A DNA stretch of 64,000 nt from assembly GCF_003086295.3 (NCBI RefSeq), contig NC_092040.1, positions 7,564,001-7,628,000 of the forward strand. The letters run 5' to 3'. The position numbers were made by a program, and so were the translations under genes. Of the stretch, positions 38,401-50,788 are shown piece after piece (position 1 is the stretch's first letter; each line of letters starts with the position of its first letter). The stretch is from Arachis hypogaea. Its lineage: Eukaryota; Streptophyta; Magnoliopsida; Fabales; Fabaceae. The notes beneath the pieces are model-generated. The model saw only the letters and a program-made list of their open reading frames with translations, was not told the DNA's origin and searched no databases.

Positions 38401-39207
38401 CCCTCTGTCTCTTTCTGATTATTATATTTATTTTTGTATCTACTATTTTTATCATGAAATTCTGAATTTGTGTTTGTTAAACCTAATCGGCGTTTGTTTA
38501 TTTTGCTTTTGTTGATGTGGAATCTAGCTTCGCAAAACTAAATTATAATTTGAAATTTAAATCCCTTTCAATGCTGACTTGCCAGACTGAATTGCACTAC
38601 AATATTGATGAAATAGTTAATTAAAACAATTATCAGACAGAGGAGAAAATAGTGAAGCAAGAGGTTTTTTTAGTTGATCAATTTGCATGATACTAGTTAT
38701 ATAAAAGTAGGGTAAGAATCCGCAGAGAGTGTTGCAAGTAATTAATTGCATTTTAGTATATATATAGTGTAATGATGATAATAATATTTTGTCTTGCAGC
38801 ACAGCCACGATGGCTTAAAGTCATAGATTACACTATAATTAAATCTGCATTTTATATATATAATAGTATGAAGTATGAAGTTTATAGAAAGGCAGAAGAA
38901 AGTCTTAAAAATAATTAGTATAGAAATATTTGTGCATGCCAAGTAATACTCACCCTAATTATCATAATTTGATTTTAGAACACTGAACAAACTAGTCCGA
39001 CTTTGGCTGTTAGTTTTTCTTTGAGAGTGCATTCACTAAATTTTGTACCAAACAAGTTTCCTGTAATTTTTAGTTTATAATTTTATTCAACTAGATATAT
39101 GTTATCTATCTTCAGAAGTAATGACTTTCTTTTTTCTTTTTTTAAATAATATTTTTTATTTGTTGTCCATTCTGTTATTAATGGATAACACAATCCACTT
39201 TTGGCAA

Positions 39208-40492
39208 GTAAAGCAATGTGCGAAAATGTCATGGAAGCTACAATTCTTCAAGGATCAAATCAATAAAGCTGGCATAATGTCTTCTTCTCATACTGCATTG
39301 CAACCAGAGATTGACTTGGAGGATTTAGAGGTGTCTATGTCCCTTTTTTTTGGCGTGTATGTGTGTGTATAATATTCAATTATTTCTAAAGATTTTGTAT
39401 TTGATGTTCTCAAGCTGCCAGCAATGACATGCTGTTGCTATTTAAGTTGGTGGGTGTGCTCTGATTTAATGCCAGCAATTAATGATTTTTCAGATTCAGG
39501 AGGCATTACAACGGGCAACTTTCGTTAGCAGTTCACAAGTAGGCATAATCTGCCATCCAATGGATGTAGTGGAATCACCATCTACATATTTTAGGACCAA
39601 CAGTTTCACAAGTCCATATCAGGAGATTGTTGATGCATATGGGTGAGCCTTATATTTTGTGTTTCTGTGAATAGTTTAATCTCTTAATTATTATTTGGAG
39701 TGCTTTCTATTGCATTATTTGTCCATATACTTCAGTCAATAGATGGTAAATATCTGATTATTATATGTAGAGTTTCAGAAAGATAATTTAGGATGACATG
39801 ATCTTGCCTGGTTTTTGTAAGTTCTAACCTCAACATGTAGAGTTATTTCTTTTTGATAGTTAAACTTGCACTAAGATGTCATTGAATTTGTAAATTCGTG
39901 ATAAAATATTTCATAGAAAGTTTCTTACTTGTCCATGGAAAACTAACTGGATTAGTGGTTTTTGACTAAATAGATAATTAGAGAAGGATAACAAAGCTTT
40001 GTATATTGGGAACAATAGGGAAAAATACTGAAGTTTCGATTTTCAACCTGGGTGCATGAATCTTTATTGATAGAAAAAGTGGGCGAGTTGTCCCTTTCCC
40101 ACCTCTTTCTAAACTTGTTTGTTAATCTCAACCTGTCTAAGAGAATGTAAAACTTCTTTAGAAGTTATGAATCATGATAGAATTCCTTGGTATTGTTTGA
40201 GCTTTTTGACTTTGCATTGTTATTCTAAGAATATATAGTGTCTTGAGAAAACTTTTTTCTAGTGCATTAGCTATTACTTCCTCTGTTTATAATTAATGAA
40301 GACTTGAAAAATTCCTGATTAGCCCTTCAACTTGGCAGTGTTGCGAGATACCATGAAGCAAATCCTACTGTTTACACAACTATTATATTCCCCTTCCTAT
40401 TTGCTGTGATGTTTGGGGATTGAGGTCATGGAATTTGCCTGTTGCTCGGAGCATTGTTTTTTATAGCGCGGGAAAGCAAGCTCAGTACCCAG
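39208..40492 (+). pseudogene. Captured fragment of V-type proton ATPase subunit a gene
   Basis: Three exons on the plus strand: about 39208-39330 (KQCAKMSWKLQFFKDQINKA, then DLEDLE), 39494-39642 (IQEALQRATFVSSSQVGIIC, then STYFRTN and YQEIVDAYG) and 40339-40492 ([20 protein letters not shown], then FAVMFGD). Junctions are GT-AG and the phases fit. The order follows the cytosolic N-terminal arm and first membrane helices of plant VHA-a, the proton-path subunit of the vacuolar/Golgi pump. Exons between the first two are missing. The conserved GDWGHG motif has TGA in place of the Trp codon (about 40422-40424). Only a nonfunctional piece is present. Confidence 0.88.
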
Positions 40493-40944
40493 GTAATTTT
40501 GTTTTAGCTGTTTTATAAAACCAAGCAGAAACTTAATGATTATGCCAAATATATGTAATGGGTTGTGACCTATATAGTTGATGAATGGATAATCTTATTA
40601 TTGAGATGTGCCAATTTGAATTTTCTTCCTTTTTCTTGTTGTTGCTCAAAAAATGATGCTGTCTAAGCATTTTATTGTTAGATGTGGCGTGTCCTGTGTT
40701 TAACATTATTTTGCTCATAAATACAGCATTGGCAAGGTGGCATTTTCTTGGAACTACAATTTTTTTTCTCTTTAGTATCTTGTAGACTTTGTACCAGAAA
40801 AACCTGATTATTTTGTGTTAGAAAAATATTTGAAAATTTTTAAGTGTTTTATTGAAAAAAATTTGTTGTAGTACGTAGAAGTTTAGAGGGATAAAGCATG
40901 TCCTTTTACTTTTGGTGTACTTGGCATGGCAGTTAATATTAAAA

Positions 40945-41300
40945 TCGATGGTAGAGTTGTCACTTTTTGTCAGTATCTAAATAATTAAATCGACGGAGCT
41001 ATATATGTCGATTTTATTGAATCAAATATCGACAAAAACGACGTCGATTTTATATAATAATATCGATGGCAATGTTGTCGATTTTAGTAAGAGTAAAATT
41101 CTTAAACTCATATTATAGACGGAAATAATGTCGATTTTATTAAATTATTATCGACGGCTAGGCAAGCCGTTGATTTTATTCGAATTTTTAAAAATCGACA
41201 AGCTTAATAGTGACCACCACCGCCGTCCATCTTGCCATTGATTTTTAATATTATCGACGGCTTAGCTATCAATTTATCCGTCGATTTTAACAATGTTTCT
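40945..41300. repeat. Right subterminal repeat region of CACTA element 2
   Basis: Many ATCGACGG/GTCGATTTTA repeats mirror 37465-37800 and lead into the TTTCTTGTAGTG terminus. Confidence 0.78.
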
Positions 41301-42539
41301 TGTAGTGATTGGTTAAGAGAAAATCGGGACAGCTCTAAACCAAGAGGAGAAAGGATGCGAACGAAGGAGGACAGTCTAACAAGAAATCAAAGCCAACTAC
41401 CACTTTGAAGAGGCAGCTACGACCATTTACTTGCAAGTATTGTTTGTATAAAGGTCATACAAAAAGAGGATGTCAGAAAAAAAGGCTGTCGATGCTGCAG
41501 AAATTGCTGCTGCTACTACCAAAGCTGCGGAGGCTGCTGCAAAGGACCCTAAGAATGCTCCTTATAATGTCACTGCAACTGCATCTACAAATGCAACAAC
41601 AACTAGTACTAGTGCAACTCACACTACAAGTGCCACTGTAACTGCAATAGGAACTGGAACTGCAACAGCTTCTGCTACTGCTGATCCTACATCTCTTGTG
41701 GAAGTGGATGTCCAGCAGGCTGAGATTGATCTATCTCAACCATCATACTCTAAAACAGAAGACTCTTAAAAGGTATTGTATCATAATGCTAAGTATCTTT
41801 TTAATATTTGAAATATTTTCATTTCTATAACTGTTTTGGATGACTGTCGTTTGCACTGCAGAATCATCCACTTAAGAAGAAGACACCAACTAGACCTGCA
41901 AAACTACCACCTAGAAGAAGGTCACCTCCTCGAACAGGGTCTGCATCATTGAATCCAACGCAGGCCTAGGTAGCTAGTGATGCCACTGCAGCATAGTTGG
42001 CAGACTTTCTCAAGTTTGTGCCCACCCCAGCATTCAAAGTCCCAAGAAAGAAGTGATTAATGTCCATAGACTTAGGATATCAGTATGAAAGTTTGTGTTA
42101 TTTTGTGAAACAATTATAACAATGTTCTATTTGTTTTTGGTTTGTTTATGGTGATTTATAGACTTCTTTGTAATTATATTATGGTAATTAGGTTATCGAA
42201 AAATAGCTAAAATAATGCTATGTATCTTTTTTGTTGTTATTGTCATCACTGCATTATTACATAACTTTATATGAACTAATGTTATTGTGGATTAGTTATG
42301 AATGATATTTTATGTTAGCTATTGTTATTGTTGCAGCTTATTCATTTTATAATTGTGTGTTCAATTATATTTACAAAAATAAAATCACATAAACAACCTA
42401 TCAAAGAGCACAATCATTTGATGCATCGAACCCCACCTTATATTAATTACAATGTTTATAAAATGAATTACATTAACATCATGGTTCTGTGCTGCAAGAC
42501 TGATTCTATTCAAACCTTCAACACCAACATTAATACAAA

Positions 42540-43035
42540 CATATATAATATTAAAAATTCTAAACCAAGCACTTGAATCATCACTTTTACATTTTTTGCA
42601 TCTGTTTCTAATTTACCCACCCTCCATGCAACGTTCATCTTCATCTCACAATTTTCATTTTCTTCATCAGATTTCACCAGCACCTCATCTTGTACAGAAT
42701 CTGCCCATACAAATAAACCGCATCAGTTCTTTCCACTAGTTTACAAATATACATCAAGCTTAGCAAACATTAAACTCAAATCAACAATACTTAAAATTTT
42801 AGAAAGTTAGTGCACTTACATTATAATTTGGACATCCGAAGAACAACTTATTAGAATGCGCATTGTCCCTAACCACCGAAAGACTAGCCGAATCCCACAT
42901 CCGCACCACTCCGAAACTGGTCCACGCCTGCTTCGTACATTGTTTCTTGTCCACTTTCCTGTCGCAGAGGAGCAATTCGACCTTTCTGAAATGTGGCTGT
43001 CACTCATGGCCGCAATAACGATGGCAAGAAGAAGA
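42540..43035 (-). pseudogene. GRF-type zinc-finger gene of the Mutator-like element, decayed
   Basis: Minus strand. The first part (about 43030-42836) starts MSDSHISERSNCSS and, after a one-base shift near 42957, reads toward KLFFGCPNYN. The second part (about 42725-42545) reads CGLFVWADSVQDEVLVKSDE and a Lys/Glu-rich helix, ending in a stop near 42540. The FFGCPNY...CxxFxWxD pattern is that of GRF zinc fingers. An antisense gene of this kind next to a Mutator transposase is an element-borne accessory gene. The join between the parts is probably an intron. Confidence 0.6.
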
Positions 43036-43493
43036 GCTATAACATGACGAGGAACAGATTTAAAAATGAAAAAAAAGATGAACTACCTTTAAGGTTTATG
43101 ATTTGTGCAAAGACTAAATTGAAAAATTTTAGAGCGTATTGATGTAGTTGGTCATTTTTGACGTTTTATGTGAAGCTGGCAGCGCCAGGTCAGCACTCTA
43201 CCTGCTGACTTATGCCAAAATTGGATAGAAGAATTTATATGTTATCCAAAACTCAAATTAAAATATATATCTAATGCTATTGAAAATTGAGAGACAAAAT
43301 TAATATACAGATCCAATTTAAAATACCACTTTAAAAATTTAAACTAATTTGGTTTAACAGATATAAATGTTGATACTATTTTTAGAAGTAATTTTCTTTT
43401 ATTATTTTTTTAAATCATTGGTTTTTTTATAGAGAAAGAAAACAGCGTGGATTTTTCCTTCCTCCTTCTCCAGTCCCAAGAACTTATATGATG

Positions 43494-43578
43494 AGTATGA
43501 CGTAAGCACAAACGCAAGCTCAGGCATTGCATGTAAGCCGCAGAAAGGGTGACGTGTCAGGTTTCTTTTTCTATAAAA
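43494..43578 (+). promoter_or_regulatory. Putative promoter of P450 gene B: ACGT motifs and TATA box
   Basis: GACGTAAGCACAAACGCAAG near 43499, GGTGACGTGTC near 43548 and TATAAAA at 43572-43578, 62 bp before the ATG. The layout matches that upstream of gene A. The right end of the Mutator-like element lies only about 290 bp upstream of the ATG, so little native promoter remains. Confidence 0.55.
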
Positions 43579-43639
43579 TCGAAGCACCACACATACTAGC
43601 CGAAACTATCCAAACACTACTGGAAGCAATTCAATAATC

Positions 43640-45233
43640 ATGTCCATTTTCCTATATCTCTCACTCCTCACAATCTCCTTCCTTCTCACTTTGAAGCTAT
43701 TATTCAAATCAAGAGCACTCAAAAACCTTCCTCCAGGTCCACCATATCTTCCCCTTATTGGAAACCTCCACCAACTCAAGCAACCATTCCACCGCGCTTT
43801 CTATGAGCTGTCACGAAAATATGGCAAAGTCTTCTCCCTATGGTTCGGTTCCCGCCTTGTGGTTGTCGTTTCATCACAAACGGCAGCGCAAGAATGCTTC
43901 TCCAAAAACGACATCGTTCTTGCAAACCGTCCTCACTTTCTCACTGGAAAGTACATCGGCTACAACAACACCACCCTCGTGCTTTCCCCTTACGGAGATC
44001 ACTGGCGCAACCTCCGCCGCATCGCAACGCTTGAGGTTCTCTCAACGCACCGCATCAACTCGTTCTTGGAAATCCGAAGAGACGAGATCATGAGGCTCGT
44101 GCAGAAGCTGGCTCAGGAATGTTCCAACGGCTTTAACAAAGTGGAGCTCAGATCTAAGTTATCGGAAATGACCTTCAACACTATAATGAGAATGGTTTCT
44201 GGAAAACGATACTACGGTGAGGATTGTGACGTCACTGATGTTGAAGAAGCAAGGAGATTCAGAGCAATAACCAAGGAGTTGGTGGCTTTGGGAGGAGCAA
44301 ACAACCCTGGAGATTTCATATCAGTGCTTCGGTGGTTCGATTTTGATGGTTTGGAGAACAAATTAAAGAGGATTAGTAAAAGAATTGATTCTTTTTTACA
44401 AGGGCTTATTGATGAACATCGCAATGGCAAGAGAAACACTAACACCATGATTGATCATCTTCTAACTCAGCAACAGTCGCATCCTGAGTACTACACAGAT
44501 CAAATCATCAAAGGACTTATTATGGTAAGTTTCTATATTTCTTCACTATTATTCTTCCCTTGTTTTATTTTATTGAGCATAGTCCTTTTGCTTCAACTTT
44601 ACGGTGAGCTTGCAAGTTGCAACCTCATAATTATAGGATGAGGACGAGTTTATAATTTTATACGATAAAAAGAGGATAAACAACTGAATAAATCGATGAT
44701 AGTGGGCTTGCACATGTGGTAGTCAATAGCATGTTTATTGATTGGTCCACGTCGTTGACTAGGGCGGCGTCTTCCGATGTTGATATAATAATATCCATAT
44801 TCGTATGTAGTTATGCTTAATCTAGTCATTTATACACTTTTTTTGTTGTTAATATTAATGGTAGGGAAAGTCTAGGGACCAGCAGTTTTATTGAATTTTG
44901 GCCAGCATGTAATCAGTAGAAAAAGATGAGTCATTGAATAAAATTTCACACCAATCTCACACCATCAAATCATTATTGATATGGCTAACAATCACAAAAA
45001 TTGCTGATCCTTAGCATTGCTCTTAATAGTATACTGATTTCAGTATAGAGTATACACATAAACAATGAATGTTTAAATATTTTATTAGTAGTACCTAACT
45101 AAATCTACTTTGTTGGTAAAGTAAGAAAACAAGTCACATATAGCAAACACATTAAGTGCAACTTTTAATTATCAGTTAAATATAAAATATAAGAAATCTT
45201 TTAAATATACTGATATTTCAGTCAATTTTAATC

Positions 45234-45276
<43 letters not shown>

Positions 45277-48200
45277 CAGTACATTTGAAAATTCCTAAAA
45301 TATGTAACATCTTTAGGAGTTTCCCCAAACAAAAAAAAGGGATATTAGAGCAATATAAATGCTTAATTTAATATTATTCAATTTAACACTACTCCTTTAA
45401 TTTTGCGGGTCCCTGTGTTTCTGTCCCATCTCCCATCCATCACTACCTTGGACTATCTATTTATTTGACATGGTCAGAGCTAGTATATTGGCTCATTTAT
45501 TTCCTTCCTATTATGCACCTCTTCATACAGGGTTGCTTAGATTAGATAAATATAGAATAAGAGTATTATCCCATAATGACATCCTCCCGTCAATGTGAAA
45601 ATGACGAAAATGATGATATTGCAAATATTAGATAATTTAATACATTTTATTGAATATATTTTATTTAATAATTTACAATATTATTTTTATAATTATTTCC
45701 ATATAAAAATATCTTCGAAAACATATCTCTTAAAAAAATAACCTATATTATTCTATTCATTGAAGTATTCTATGACTCTATGTTTAGTAGTTTAAAAAGT
45801 ACTTTATCAAATATGTTCGTAACCTTTATTAATTAATTTGGGATTAAGTGTAATTTTAGTCTTTAAAGTATAAGTCGAAAATTTTTGTATATACAAAATT
45901 ATCTATAAAGTTTAACTTAATTTTAAAATCGTCTTTATCTTAAAATTAAAATCGTACAGAGATGACAACAAAAGTGGAAATACGTAGACAGTTTTTTTTT
46001 TCTCTTCTCTCTTTTCCTTTTTTCCTTTTTCTTTGCAGGAGCAGAAATACTTTTTTATTTTTTTAAATTTTTTTTGTTATAGATAATTTGATCCAAAATT
46101 TTAATATTTAAATAAAAATGACGATTTTGTATAAAAAAAAGAATAAAAACAAAAAAAAATTCAACCTCTATCTTAAGAATCAAAATCGTACTTATCCCTT
46201 GTCATGAGGTAAATTACAAACTCTACTAGAAATATAGTAATTAAAAGGGTTAAGTATTATTTTCATCCTTAAGACCTGAGGTGAAAATTAAATTCGTTCC
46301 CAACTTTTTTATTATTAAAATCATCTTTAACGCTACAAAACATTATAAAATTATCATTTTGTTCATAAAAATTTTTTTAAACAATTTTATTCTTTAAATA
46401 AAAATAAAAAATATTAAAAAAATTACCCCACCCTACCCCTTACCCTTACCCTTACCCTCACCCCACCCCTTATCACTACCTAAAACAGAAAACAAACAAA
46501 AAAAAAAAGAAAGCAAAAGACAAAGAAAGAAGAGAGAAACAAAAGGGAAGAAGAAAGAAACGGTAGAAAAGAGTGACGGCTAAGAGCTACTCCGTCGGCG
46601 TTCCATCACCGTCGTCGAGCTTTTGGTATGGAGCGAGGTCTTCAATTCGTTTCTTTCTCTCCTGTGGTCTAAATCCCAATAATTTTGGATCGCCTTTTGA
46701 TGGCATGAGCTTGGCTTCTTCGGATGCTAATGTCGGAAATCCTCTTCCCGGATCATCGAAGGAAGTTCCCCATTTTCAATACGTGCCTGTTGTCGATAGG
46801 TAGCTCATCCCTTGCCTTGCTTGATAGTTCAAGGCGTAGGAGCAAGATGCATGAAAGCCAGGTGCTAGCTAGGTGTGGTCTCCTGGCATTGGCTTAGCCT
46901 TAGCTCAACCCTTGCAATTGGTCAGCTACACACGTTGCTTTCATTTCCTCTTTTATATCCCCACGGGAATAGATTCCTTGCCTTGACTTGCCCTAAGCAA
47001 TAGGGATTCAATCCAGCCATAGGCCATAGCTAATAGCATAGCAGGGAAAGGAAAGCTTTTCTTGCTAATTAGGTGCTATCATCGTATTATAATGATCATC
47101 CCGTCTGCCTTTCTGCTTGAAAGCTTGAACCAGGTCTTTCTCCATTGCTGTCTTGGATCTAATTACTTATCTTGGATCTAATTTTTAGCTTAATGATTAT
47201 ATGATATTGTTTTGTCAAGTTTTTTTAGTTTAATTGAGTTGTTGCTGCCAATTGTTGGTGTTGTGATGGGTTTAGGATTAATGGATGGATGGAGAATAGT
47301 GTGGTGGTGGTAGTAGTGATGACTGATGAAGTAGGGAATAATTGTGATAATGGGAGAAGATTTTTTTATTTTTCTTTTTAAGGATAAAATTGTCCAAAAA
47401 ATTTTATTTATGGACAAAAAAAACGATTTTATAACGTTTTGTAATGTTAGAGATGATTTTAATAACAAAAAAAGATCAGGAACGAATTTGTTTTTTATCC
47501 CAAACCTTAGAGACAAAAACAGTACTTAACCCTAACTAAAATTTACAAAATAAATATGTATAGTATGCTTCGTCTTTACAAAATATAGAATTTGTTTAAG
47601 TGAAGCTTTAAGAAAATATTTTTTAAGTAATATTTTTTATTAAATTTTAAAAAAATAAAAATAATTTTATGTTTGAATGTATTATATAAAAATATAGTTT
47701 TATTTAATAATTATAATTTATTATAATAATAAAAAATATTTTTTATTTATTTATTATGTTAAAAATATTTTTTCAATTAATTTTATTTTTATTAAATATA
47801 CTAAAATAAAAAAATATTTTTATTAAAAAAAATATATTTCTAACAACTTAACAACACCCAAAAAAAAAAAACATGTAATACTCATTTCATAATTTGAACT
47901 TGTAGGTTATGCTGCTTGCTGGAACAGACACATCATCTGTGACTTTAGAATGGGCAATGTCTAATTTGTTAAACCATCCAGAAATACTAGAAAGGGCAAG
48001 AAAAGAAATAGACACAAAGATTGGACAAGATCACCTTATAGACGAGTCTGACATATCAAAACTCAATTATCTTCAAAACATAGTGTACGAGACATTTCGA
48101 TTGCATCCTGCAGCACCATTATTGGTTCCACATCTTTCTTCAGAGGATTGCACCTTGGAAGGATATAAGGTACCGCAAAACACAATTGTATTGGTGAATG

Positions 48201-48517
48201 CTTGGGCTATTCATAGAGATCCCAAATTGTGGAGTGACGACTCTACACAATTTAAGCCTGAGAGGTTTGAAAAGGAAGGTGAAATAAACAATCTACTAAC
48301 ATTTGGAATAGGGAGAAGGGCGTGTCCAGGAGCCAATTTGGCACAACGTACAGTGAATTTGACATTAGGGTTGTTGATTCAGTGTTTTGAATGGGAGCGA
48401 ACAACACATGCAGAAATTGATATGGCTGAAGGAAAAGGACTTACCGTGTCAAGGAAAATTCCCTTGGAAGCAATGTGTAAGGTGCGTGATCCATTTGCAA
48501 CGAAGGCTATTATTTAA
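43640..48517 (+). CDS. Cytochrome P450, CYP81E-type (gene B), putative isoflavone hydroxylase
   Basis: Exons 43640-44524 and 47906-48517 with a phase-0 GT-AG intron of 3381 bp give 498 residues. Motifs: membrane anchor, PPGP hinge, AGTDTS I-helix motif near residue 300, ExxR at E357/R360, FKPERF, and heme loop [10 protein letters not shown] with Cys435. The first exon is almost the same as that of gene A, including long identical DNA stretches. The second exon shows more differences (YETFRL for NETLRL, HPAAP for NPAAP). That points to a recent duplication, later pushed apart by transposons. The long intron holds a miniature element and a Mutator-like insertion. The intron looks spliceable, but its length could affect expression. 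Confidence 0.92.
44864..45022. mobile_element. 159-bp MITE with 9-bp target duplication
   Basis: The left end GGGAAAGTCTAGGGACCAGC pairs with the right end ...GCTGATCCTTAGCATTGCTC. Flanks TTAATGGTA (44855-44863) and TTAATAGTA (45023-45031) match at 8 of 9 positions, a Mutator-type duplication. Size and target-site length recall peanut miniature elements of the AhMITE1 kind; no sequence comparison was possible. Confidence 0.75.
46247..47532. mobile_element. Non-autonomous Mutator-like (Pack-MULE-like) element in intron of gene B
   Basis: TIRs of about 150 bp (46247-46400 and 47385-47532) start GGGTTAAGTA(T/C)T. Flanks TAATTAAAA (46238-46246) and TAACTAAAA (47533-47541) are a 9-bp duplication with one difference. 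The interior (about 46420-47200) is much GC-richer than the intron and has a 76-codon plus-strand frame at 46573-46803. That composition fits capture of foreign gene sequence, but the source was not recognised. Confidence 0.75.
46573..46803 (+). pseudogene. Possible captured gene fragment of unknown origin
   Basis: A 76-codon frame containing [20 protein letters not shown] and ending at a TAG at 46801, rich in Ser, Pro and Gly, inside the Mutator-like insertion. There is no known domain that I can name. GC content is well above the surroundings. Confidence 0.35.
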
Positions 48518-48728
48518 TTTAGTAATATTAGCACACAATTATCTGTATAATTAAATGAATAAACATCTGTACGTACGTGTAGGATCACTTATGTTTTGGT
48601 TGTGTCCATTAAGCTCTTTTTATTAGTGGTTTTTTTTTCCTCGTGTCCTGTTGCTTTATAATAATTATATGTGAAATCTTTCTCTTTATTAGTTGGAATT
48701 GTAACTACTGATGCCAAGACATATAAGT

Positions 48729-49395
48729 TAGGGGCGGCAAGGTGGATTAGTCCGTCCCAGTCCGTTTCGTTTAGGCCTGTATTATAAATGGGATGGGCTA
48801 TCACATTTTACTAATTAAAATAGATTTAAAATGCTAACTTATTTTGTTTTATGGTGGATTAGTGGGCTAGTTTGTTTGATTTTTTTTTTTGAAAAATAAT
48901 TCAATAAAATTAACTAAAAAATAATAATTAAAAAATTAAATAAAAAAATAATCAAATTATAATATAATTTTTTTAATTATTTTTTTATTTTTAATTTCAA
49001 TAAAATTATTCAAAATAATGTTTATCAACAGAATCATATTTATTTTAAAAATTAAATTACATAATTTGAGTATATATACAAAATTATAAAATAAAATAAA
49101 TAAAGTTAATAACTAGAAGAAGAATAAAAATAAAAAATAAAAAAATGTGTAAAAATTATATAATTATTACTTTTGTAGTAGTAATCATTATTTTATTTAA
49201 CAAAAAAAAAGAAAAAATAAAAATTTTTGGTCTGGCGGATCGGTCTACTTCGTCTCGTCAAAATCCGTAAATTTGGCGGTACAAATTTGGCGGTTTTTTT
49301 TTTAATTTGGCGGATTCTAAATTCTAGTCCAATCCGCCATTTTTAGCAAATTTTGCGGATGGACCCAACGGATTTGACCCGTTTTGCCACCTCTA
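48729..49395. mobile_element. hAT-like miniature element (667 bp)
   Basis: Ends TAGGGGCGGCAAGGTGGATT and (complement of the right end) TAGAGGTGGCAAAACGGGTC form the TIR. Flanks ATATAAGT (48721-48728) and ATATAAGC (49396-49403) are an 8-bp duplication with one difference, the hAT type. The interior is AT-rich with a GGCGGAT-rich right part and has no transposase. Confidence 0.8.
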
Positions 49396-49780
49396 ATATA
49401 AGCATTGATAATATTAAGAAAAAAATGAGTCAAAATTTATTTTATTTAATATTTATTAATTATCACAATAATTAATAAATATTAAATAAGATAAGTTATG
49501 ATTATTTTTAACTTTTTTGTTATTAAACATTTTCGGATAATTAATAAATATTAAATAAGATAAGTTATGATTATTTTTAGCTAATTTTTTTTGTTATTAA
49601 ATATTTTCGTATAAAGATTATCGTCGAATATATCTATTTCACAGTTTCTTACAGCATATCTTGTATATTTATTGCTTGATCAAACATCGAATTTAAATAT
49701 TATGTTCTCACTGAAATTACTATTAAAATTGTCTTAATTCGTTGATTTTTCGATTAGAATGTTACTAAATCGTTCACAAC

Positions 49781-50065
49781 TAGGATTAGAAGTAAGTCGA
49801 GCTGAGTTGAGCTAGATCAAACTCAAGCTTGACTCACAAAAATTGAGCTTAGCTCACGGCTCAGCTCGTTAATAATCAAACTTATTTCTTAAACTCAAAT
49901 TTAGTTCACTAAAAACTCACGAGTTAGCTCAAATAATAGAAATATAATTTATAATTTTATATCAGTAAATTATAACTTATGTATTTTAAAAAATATTTTA
50001 AAAAATATCAATTTTATATATTGTTTATCTATTAATAAATTATTATTTTTAAATTATTAAGATCG

Positions 50066-50105
<40 letters not shown>

Positions 50106-50284
50106 ATCGAGTCCGCTTACGTTAATGTGTTGAACTTATTCAAATTCAAGTTCGGTTCATTTAATTTATGAGTTCAATTTCAAGTTCAAACTTGACTCAC
50201 TAACTCACGAGTTTAGCTTATAGAACTATTAACAAGTCGAGTTTAAACTAGCTCATGAACTGAGTTGACTCACTTCCAGCCCTA
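49781..50284. mobile_element. hAT-like miniature element (504 bp), second family
   Basis: Ends TAGGATTAGAAGTAAGTCGA and (complement) TAGGGCTGGAAGTGAGTCAA pair as TIRs. Possible 8-bp flanks TTCACAAC and TCTGCAAC share five positions. The interior carries many GAGTT(A/G)GCTC-like phrases and a TA run at about 50070-50100. A related copy in the opposite orientation is at 17421-18044. Confidence 0.7.
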
Positions 50285-50497
50285 TCTGCAACCGATATTT
50301 TTTATGACAACTAAAGTACTATTAAAATATGTTAAAATTAATTAATCTTAATTAAAATTATTTTATATATCTATTTACTTTTTTATTATTTTGCTTATAA
50401 ATCTTTGAAAATAAATTTGAATATAAAAAAATTAAAATAATGGAAAATTATTTTTATTTTTTTGACACAAACCTGTTTTTTAACCACTTACTTAAAG

Positions 50498-50639
50498 GGT
50501 GAAAATTCAGGTGAAGTCGACTTCACGTGAAGTTGATATCTGAGAGCCGTTAGATAAAAATTTAGTCAAATCAATCAAATTATTTAACAACTCTCAAATA
50601 TCAATTTCACGTAAAGTGGACTGTATTTGAATTTCCACC
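50498..50639. repeat. 142-bp MITE in upstream region of gene C
   Basis: GGTGAAAATTCAGGTGAAGT at the left mirrors GGTGGAAATTCAAATACAGT (complement of the right end). Inner arms TTCACGTGAAGTTGATATCT and its counterpart extend the hairpin to about 60 bp. It lies about 150 bp before the ATG of gene C. Confidence 0.65.
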
Positions 50640-50788
50640 AAATTGAGTTCACTCTTAGTCTTAATTAGTCCAAGCAGATCCTTTTGAATATACACGGTGC
50701 CTTCAGCAGTGTGGTCTCTTATAAGATCCATTTTCCTTGTGCCTTGTCGAATGACCAAGGATATTATTTTATTCTACTATACTCTATC

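Larger units (their letters stand above)
44525..47905 (+). other. Intron of P450 gene B
   Basis: Starts GTAAGT and ends TTGTAG. It contains a 159-bp MITE (44864-45022), an AT microsatellite (about 45238-45270) and a Mutator-like insertion (46247-47532); the rest is AT-rich. Confidence 0.85.

Noticed and set aside
39208..40492. A V-ATPase subunit a gene
   Set aside because: Exons are missing at both ends and in the middle, and the GDWGHG motif contains a stop codon.
46425..46475. Telomere-like CCCTTA repeats
   Set aside because: The unit CCCTTA and its neighbours are irregular and differ from the plant telomere unit CCCTAAA. The tract is short and inside a Mutator-like element.
50684..50788. 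In-frame N-terminal extension of P450 gene C
   Set aside because: It has no ATG start (the first codon would be TTG), and it precedes a normal membrane-anchor start at 50789.
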